Shown here one piece after another: positions 58,801 through 64,000 of a DNA stretch of 64,000 bases (within the stretch, counting starts at the first letter, position 1; every line of letters begins with the position of its first letter). Origin of the DNA: Phragmites australis (Eukaryota > Streptophyta > Magnoliopsida > Poales > Poaceae); contig NC_084943.1 of assembly GCF_958298935.1 (NCBI RefSeq), positions 6,458,001 through 6,522,000 on the forward strand. Reading direction: 5' to 3'. The notes under the pieces are model-generated. The model ran no database searches and was not told the DNA's origin. It was given only the letters and a program-made list of their open reading frames with translations. The translations under genes were made by a program, and so were the position numbers.

Positions 58801-58990
58801 TTAGGAAATTGTCAAAAAAGCTTCTTCTGTTGCTCAGGTACAGCATTACTGCATTATTTTGACCTTTACCCCCTGTTGGTCTGACTTCCTTAGACCCATG
58901 AAAGGCCTCCATACAACCACCATGAGCAGCTAGACAATGAGCAACTTTGTTACAATCACGCGGGCAGACGGAGACACTGCAAATTGTCAA
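58801..58990 (-). pseudogene. LINE/RNase H-like C-terminal fragment
   Basis: The minus strand reads 'VSVCPRDCNKVAHCLAAHGG'. The pattern 'PR..N..AH.LA.HG' is the C-terminal end of the RNase H-like domain found in plant LINE-type retroelements and their domesticated relatives. Only about 60 codons remain. Confidence 0.5.
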
Positions 58991-59893
58991 CGACTCACGC
59001 CTGAAATATCTTATCTCCCTAAATTAAGCACCAAAAGAGCTACTACGATCAAGGGACTCATCTTGACAAAGGCATCTCGGTAAACTGAAGTGTTGACGAT
59101 AGCTGGCAGCTGTCTTTTCGGCGCAGGTTACCTGAACATTTGTTTGATACCCAAGATGTGGTAGGATGGTGTCATGAGCAAAGTTGATTTTTTTTTTTGT
59201 GTAATCTCTTCATAAGTGGTTAATGAGAGACGCCCTTAACCATGCTTTCAAACACATGGAAACCAAAAATTGCTATGAAGATTAAAATTTCTCTTTGGCT
59301 CTTGGAGCAAGATTCTCTTCTCACTAAAGATACTATGATTAGGAGAAAGTGGAATGGGGAAAGCTGTTGTGCACTCAAAGATAATATGATTAGGAGAAAT
59401 TGGACCTGTTGTGTACTCAAAGTGAAACTGGACAACATCTATTATTTTTCTCTGTACTGTTGCAAAAGGAGTTTGCGGGTTAAAAAGGACTGCGCAAGCT
59501 GTGCTGTTGCAGGATGGCAGCAGTGGATGAAGGCGTCGGTATGGAAAGCTGATCAATGAGAAGATGCAAAAAAAAAAAAAAGAAAAAAAAAGAAAAAAAA
59601 AAGACGCTGCTGTTTCGGTGGAGGGACTCTGCGGTGTTATCTCTGAAGGTGTAGTCTTTTGCCTAAGCTTTTGCTATGTGAGAGAGTGTGCCATTAGCAG
59701 CATGTTCGTCTAGACTACTACAGGAAAGTAAAAGATTCCTGTAGCACAATGCATTGTAATTCCGTTTGCTTCTTTGGGAATGGAATTCCTGAGTGCGACC
59801 CTGTTATGGAAAGGAATGGTAGTATGGGTTAGGTGATTGTATTCCCATATAATATTATTCGGACGTGGTATGGAGAATGGTGGTAAGGCTACA
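58991..59893. other. Intergenic with an A-rich tract
   Basis: Contains a duplicated phrase 'GATTAGGAGAAA(G/T)TGGA' (about 59337 and 59389). The ORF at 59242-59559 shows no domain. An A-rich run at 59566-59603 could be the poly(A) tail of a retroposed sequence. The right part has no features up to the LTR. Confidence 0.4.
59566..59603 (+). repeat. A-rich simple repeat
   Basis: Runs of 8 to 14 A separated by single G. Possibly a decayed poly(A) tail of a retroposon on the plus strand. Confidence 0.9.
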
Positions 59894-61346
59894 TGAAGGA
59901 GCCGAGTGGGGTGAATAAACCTTTTTCTGAAAATGACCTAAACAAGCTAAAATTTCATCTTAATGGAATTTAAGTACGAAATTCAAATCTACTCTAAAGC
60001 AAGTACAAAGATGCAATCCTATGAGATATAAACACTAGGATTAACATAAAGCAATTTATGAACTTGTAATAAAGTAAAGTTAATATGTGAAATAATTGAA
60101 GAATGGAGAGACAATGATGATGTTTTTGAACTTTGGATCATTGAGGAGATACTACATCTCCGTTGAGGGGTTTGATCACCCCTGAGTTGGATCTCTTTCA
60201 ACTATTTTTCTACTGAGGTTACACAAAGCACTCCTCGACTTCCTTGTGGTATTTGTTCCCTTGCGGAGGTAAAATCCGGCCTTCACAAACTTTTTTATGG
60301 CTCACCAAAAACGTGTTGATGGCTTGTGAGCAACTCCTAGCCGTTTAGGAGTCCTCAAACTCCAAGAGAAAAGAATGCAAATACCAAAGCTTGAAGAAGA
60401 CACTTAGTGCTCAAAGATCCACTTTTGAATTATAGCACTCAAATTTTTTTTTAAAAAATCCCTCTCAAAGGTGGAACACTTTCTTGGAAGAGGAGAGGGG
60501 CTTTTTACTTTAGAGAGCTCTCAGATTCGAAATGGACAGAGGATTGGAGTGAGACGGGGGAAGGGGTATATAAAAAGACCCATTCAAAAACTAGCCATTG
60601 GACACCTTTTCAGCCCACATATGATGTTTTAAACTCCATATCAGAACATCCGATCAATTCAAAATGCTAGATTTGAACTTCAAAAACCAACTCAGATCTG
60701 GTGAAAAACACACATCGGAACATCTGATGTAAACATCTGAACATCCAATGTGGAAAATTAAATCGGGACCGAAATGTCTATGTTTGCTAAAACTGGATGT
60801 TTTGATCATATCGGAACATCTGATCTAACTATCAGAACATTCAATGTTGAGATTTAATTCCAAACCGTGACCTCTAAACTTGATAAAGTCAGACGTTCCG
60901 ACTCACACAAGAACATCCGATGAAAACATCGGAACATCCACTATTAAAGAAAGCCCAAACATAGAACCCTAACTTCTGAAATTTTGTAACATCCGAAGGC
61001 ATCAGAACATCCGATGTCACATAGAACAAATTTGACTCGGAACACGTTGTGAGCTTGTATCACTTTCTATACTTAGGTAGATCTTTTTGAGCACTAAGAT
61101 TAAACCAAATCACAGCATTGCACCCCCTTAATAGTACGGTGGTCCTATACTCAATTTTAGAAAAAAAAATAGTAAAGAGTAAACCATTCGCCATCTTCTT
61201 TCTTCAATTTTTAGGGGTCGCCAATGTCGTGTTGCTTCAATTGATGAGACTTTTACCTGTTCAAATACTCATTGAATATATTAGTCGCTTAATTATTTTT
61301 CGTCAATCATCAAAACTCACATAGGGAGTCTAGATGCATTTTTAAT
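59894..61346 (-). mobile_element. 3' LTR of a SIRE-type element (LTR-C)
   Basis: About 1.45 kb. The left end is TGAAGGAGCCG (as in LTR-A, TGAAGGATTG). The right end aligns with LTR-A through '...AAACTCACATAGGGAGTCTAGATGCA' (diverged), next to a polypurine tract on the minus strand. TATATA at 60567-60572 (minus) serves as TATA box, with 'ATCGGAACATCCGAT'-type palindromes at 60640-61015 upstream of it. Sequences at 61180-61330 are clearly homologous to 45760-45910. Confidence 0.8.
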
Positions 61347-61360
61347 CTCCTCCCCTTTTG
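61347..61360 (-). other. Polypurine tract of SIRE-C
   Basis: The minus strand reads CAAAAGGGGAGGAG, directly upstream of the LTR start. Confidence 0.75.
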
Positions 61361-61840
61361 TGATTGATGACAACCTAAGCAAAGCTTATAGGAGATTTAA
61401 AGAAATGTATTTTTGAATGTCAGTATATATGGTGAGCTCCCCTAAAAGTGTGCATTGGTAGAAATTTGATTTTCAGAATCAAATGCACATTTTTAAAGAA
61501 GTTTTCACGAGAGCTCACCCTATATCTTTGACATTTGTGGGGTGTATAACAAATATGAATTATGAAATGATATGAAGGTAACACGATTGCTAATGTGACA
61601 TAGTATGACATATAACACACATTAAGCATAAGCAAACAAACATTCATACATGTAGTTCATAATTAAAGGCAGCACACACCACAATATTATACACGAATTT
61701 AACAAGATTAGATTCATACAAACTAAAAGAAATAAAACATAGACCGACGAAGTCTAAGATGAAACAAGACAAATAAGCTTTTATCTCCCCCTTTGGCATC
61801 AAGACACCAAAAGGGAAGAAAAAACAACTTAGAGGGGAAT
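61361..61840 (-). mobile_element. SIRE-C 3' untranslated region with a long hairpin
   Basis: Non-coding. The stretch 61425-61530 folds back on itself: 'TATATATGGTGAGCTC' pairs with 'GAGCTCACCCTATATA', and 'AAATTTGATTTTC' with 'GAATCAAATG'. The remainder is AT-rich. Confidence 0.6.
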
Positions 61841-63571
61841 CTAGTTGCTCTCCTCCTCGCTTCCTTCTTCCTCTTCCTCTTCCTCTTCCTCTTCTTCTTC
61901 TTCTTCTTCTTCTTCTTCTTCTTCTTCTTCTTCTTCTTCTTCTTCTTCTTCTTCTTCTTTTTCATGAATATTTTGATGGAAGGGATCTTCAATGAAATCT
62001 TCATCACTTGATTCCACCTCAAAACCATCTGGAGAACACGGAGGTTGGATGTTTAGGTGCCTGTGAATCTCCTTTACTCTAGAAGTCAGCTTCTTCCTTG
62101 CATCCCTCTCTTTTTGAAAACGTATAGATGTGTTCTTGCACATGCAAAAGATAGCTTTGATGATATTTCAAGTAGATAATGATTGGCTTGACTGAGGCAG
62201 ACAGTCCTAGCTTACTGGAGGAATAGCACTTGCTTTAGACTTTCGTTCCTTAATGAGGCGAACCTGCAAGCCGGTATACCTCATTTCTTTGTGGAAGGTC
62301 AAATTTGTCACCTTTTCAATCATGCACATAATATAAGGAGAATATCCACATCCTCTCTTTGGATCAATGGATATGAGCCTTATTTCCTCCCAAATGAAAT
62401 CAAACACATGAAATGTCCTTTGGTTTTCCTTCATCCGATGCAAAAGATTTCTTGTGTAATAATTAACATTGCTAGAATTTCCATCCTTAGGAGCTAGAGA
62501 CTTTCTGAATAGCATGTTGAAGTAGAAGTACAGAGGAAGGAGTCCAGTTATTTTACCTAGCATATAGGGTTTGTTCAGATCATACATGTACTCCATGTCA
62601 ACAGTAGTGATAACTAGTTCATCATGGATCCTCTCTTTGTTGTGCAAATCACTGGAGGTGAAACCCAAGCATGTAGCAAAGTGTCTGTACTTCACCTTGT
62701 ATCAAGTGCTATTTGTCATCCAATGCATGGTCCTTGCAGCATCTGTATTCACATACAGGGTAGCATAGAACTAACAGATAATCTCATTGCACCATGGATA
62801 CTCAAAAGCCATGATTATGTTCATGTTATGCTGAGTGCAAGCAGCAATGACTTCATTGAAATCAGGATTGTCAAGATTCTCCATGTAAGACCAATCAATC
62901 CACTGCATAAGGGAAATAGGTGACTTCCTAGGTAGGATAACAGTCTCATAGAAATGCCGCTAAAAAAGAGACAAAAAGCGAGGATTTGTAGCCGTCCTGT
63001 CATGATCAAGAGGATTTTCTTTTCTTCCTTCCCTGACAGCTTTTGTTCTCCCTTTGTAGTTGATAACACACATGTGATGATTTTTCGCTCTCAAGGGTCT
63101 CGATAGGCAGAAAGATCCAAGCTTATTTGGTTCACCTTGATCATCATTAACTTGAACACCACCTTGCGAACTTGAACCTGTGGTAGCATCCCTAGGTCTC
63201 CTAGATGGCAGCTAACTACCTCTAGGGACATTAGCGATCTGAGCATCTTTGCTGGAACCACTGTGAGGAATCTGACTAGGAGCGGATGGAGTTGGATTTG
63301 GATTCCTAGTCCTCTTAGCTAGATTCTTTCCCCTTCTGATTGCTTGTATATCAACTTGAGGATAGGGATCTATTCTTTGCTTTGTCCTCCTCTCATAGTG
63401 TTGCATGATTGGTTCCTCATCTGAACTTTCAAAACGATGATCATACCAATATCCATTTGGATGCAAATAACGATGAGCATCATCACCACCACTAGACATA
63501 CTGATGGATCCTAGACAGATACATAGATATTTGAGATGGATCGATAATAAGGGAAACAAATTTGTGCACAA
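61841..63571 (-). pseudogene. Envelope-position ORF of the SIRE-C element (decayed)
   Basis: Minus-strand coding remnants in one order: 63571-63212 ('GYWYDHRFESSDEEPIMQHY', Pro/Ser-rich), 63069-62821 region, 62695-62207 ('TTVDMEYMYDLNKPYMLGKI', 'GNSSNVNYYTRNLLHRM'), and 62143-61841 with an extended poly-Glu run. The position is between the expected pol and the PPT, where SIRE-lineage elements can carry an extra, envelope-like ORF. The protein resembles conserved hypothetical proteins common in grass retroelements ('QFYATLYV', 'GYSPYIMCMI'), but I cannot show membrane or fusion features. Several stops and frameshifts break it. Alternatives are a captured host or Athila-type ORF. Confidence 0.5.
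61862..61957. repeat. (TTC)n microsatellite encoding poly-Glu
   Basis: About 30 TTC/CTT units with a mixed CCTCTT start. On the minus strand it encodes the Glu run of the envelope-position ORF. Confidence 0.97.
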
Positions 63572-64000
63572 AATGAGGCTTTATGGCTGAGTTTTGTGAA
63601 CATCAGATGTTCCGACTGGCCCGGTCGAATGTTCTGATCTTCACATATTAGCCCTAAAACTCACTTTTCTTGTGGATCGATTGACAAACTCGTGGCAAGC
63701 CCTAGGGAAAGATATCTATGATGAACAACAACACTATTGACTGGAGGGATTTGAGATCCATCCATACAAAGAAGAGAGGGACAAGCTGTGGCTTGAGGAT
63801 ACCTTGAGTTTGCGGAAAGATGTGATTTGAGAAAGATCAGAGGTTTCAATGTGATGCTTGCCCAACCTCCGATGGAGATCGAAGGTTCCGAGGCTTTGGA
63901 AGATCCGGTCATCGAAGAGGGGGAGAGAACACGAGAGGGGGAGGTGTTGGGTGGAGTAAAAAGGTGAATGAATGAGATGGAAACCGCCCACGAGGTTAAA
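63572..64000 (-). mobile_element. Leader-like region upstream of the envelope-position ORF
   Basis: On the minus strand the block starts CT-rich ('CACCTCCCCCTCTCGTGTTC'), like a plant 5'-UTR. It contains an acceptor-like 'GTCTAG' just before the ATG of the 'MSSGGDDAHR' frame (about 63499). Another palindrome-type motif lies at 63602-63640. The minus-strand ORFs here (63661-63912, 63734-63991) have no domain. The block runs off the window. Confidence 0.4.

Noticed and set aside
61723..62028. Poly-Lys and poly-Phe ORFs at the TTC repeat
   Set aside because: Other frames of the microsatellite. The poly-Glu frame is the one in register with an adjoining acidic tail.
1..64000. tRNA, rRNA and snRNA genes
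   Set aside because: I looked for tRNA A/B-box-like clusters and conserved rRNA or snRNA phrases by eye and found none convincing. The tRNA-like strings seen are retroelement primer-binding sites.

Overview
This window is plant nuclear DNA from a grass (Poaceae, probably a panicoid; the species cannot be named from sequence alone). The evidence is three host genes with grass-type 5' GC-rich, CT-heavy coding starts and AT-rich introns, set in dense LTR-retrotransposon sequence. The LTR elements are SIRE/Maximus-type Ty1-copia, other copia, Athila- and Tat-type gypsy, with MULE, hAT and Tourist-like DNA elements. I see no bacterial, organellar or viral genome features.

Host genes. (1) 13036-14016 minus: an intronless ELC/VPS23 (TSG101-like) ESCRT-I subunit with a UEV domain and a C-terminal steadiness box. 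(2) 29335-33042 plus: a two-exon HSL-type carboxylesterase of the CXE11/CXE16 kind, 439 aa, with a 2.4 kb intron carrying a hAT-like element. (3) 51078-58273 plus: an eight-exon CWC22 spliceosome factor of 760 aa (RS-like head, MIF4G, acidic linker, MA3, Ser/Glu tail). Every exon join keeps frame and uses GT/AG. A decayed DnaJ gene copy lies at about 16.8-17.7 kb.

Layout. 1-2194: 3' end of a plus-strand SIRE-type element with a complete 3' LTR. 2.2-7.6 kb: gypsy LTR scrap and a decayed minus-strand copia element. 7.6-9.25 kb: GC-rich repeat and a second copia whose LTR has a primer-binding site on one side and a polypurine tract on the other. 9.28-11.2 kb: MULE transposase remnant with its own TATA promoter. 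11.3-12.35 kb: long inverted-repeat element with a nested hAT element. 13.0-14.0 kb: ELC. 15.6-16.4 kb: Tat-like LTR. 16.4-17.7 kb: DnaJ pseudogene. 17.7-29.3 kb: AT-rich intergenic DNA with an Athila-like LTR, a gag fragment and tandem repeats. 29.3-33.0 kb: carboxylesterase. 34.15-50.14 kb: a candidate Helitron or nested Helitron pair. It carries two copies of a fragment of an HBS1-like translational GTPase gene and was invaded by a gypsy-like element, a composite of two SIRE subfamilies and a solo LTR. 50.8-51.0 kb: Tourist-like MITE just upstream of CWC22. 58.8-59.6 kb: LINE/RNase H scrap and A-rich tract. 59.9-64.0 kb: minus-strand SIRE-type 3' LTR followed by a decayed envelope-position ORF with a long poly-Glu run, continuing out of the window.

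The three host genes are unrelated in function (endosomal sorting, ester hydrolysis, splicing), as expected for a plant chromosome. The most unusual feature is shared by the five SIRE-type LTR subfamilies: each carries short imperfect palindromes or repeats, in four of them just upstream of the TATA box, with a motif sequence that differs between subfamilies. I do not see a convincing wholly new biological system. The palindrome arrays, the Helitron-borne HBS1 fragments and the envelope-position ORF are the best leads.
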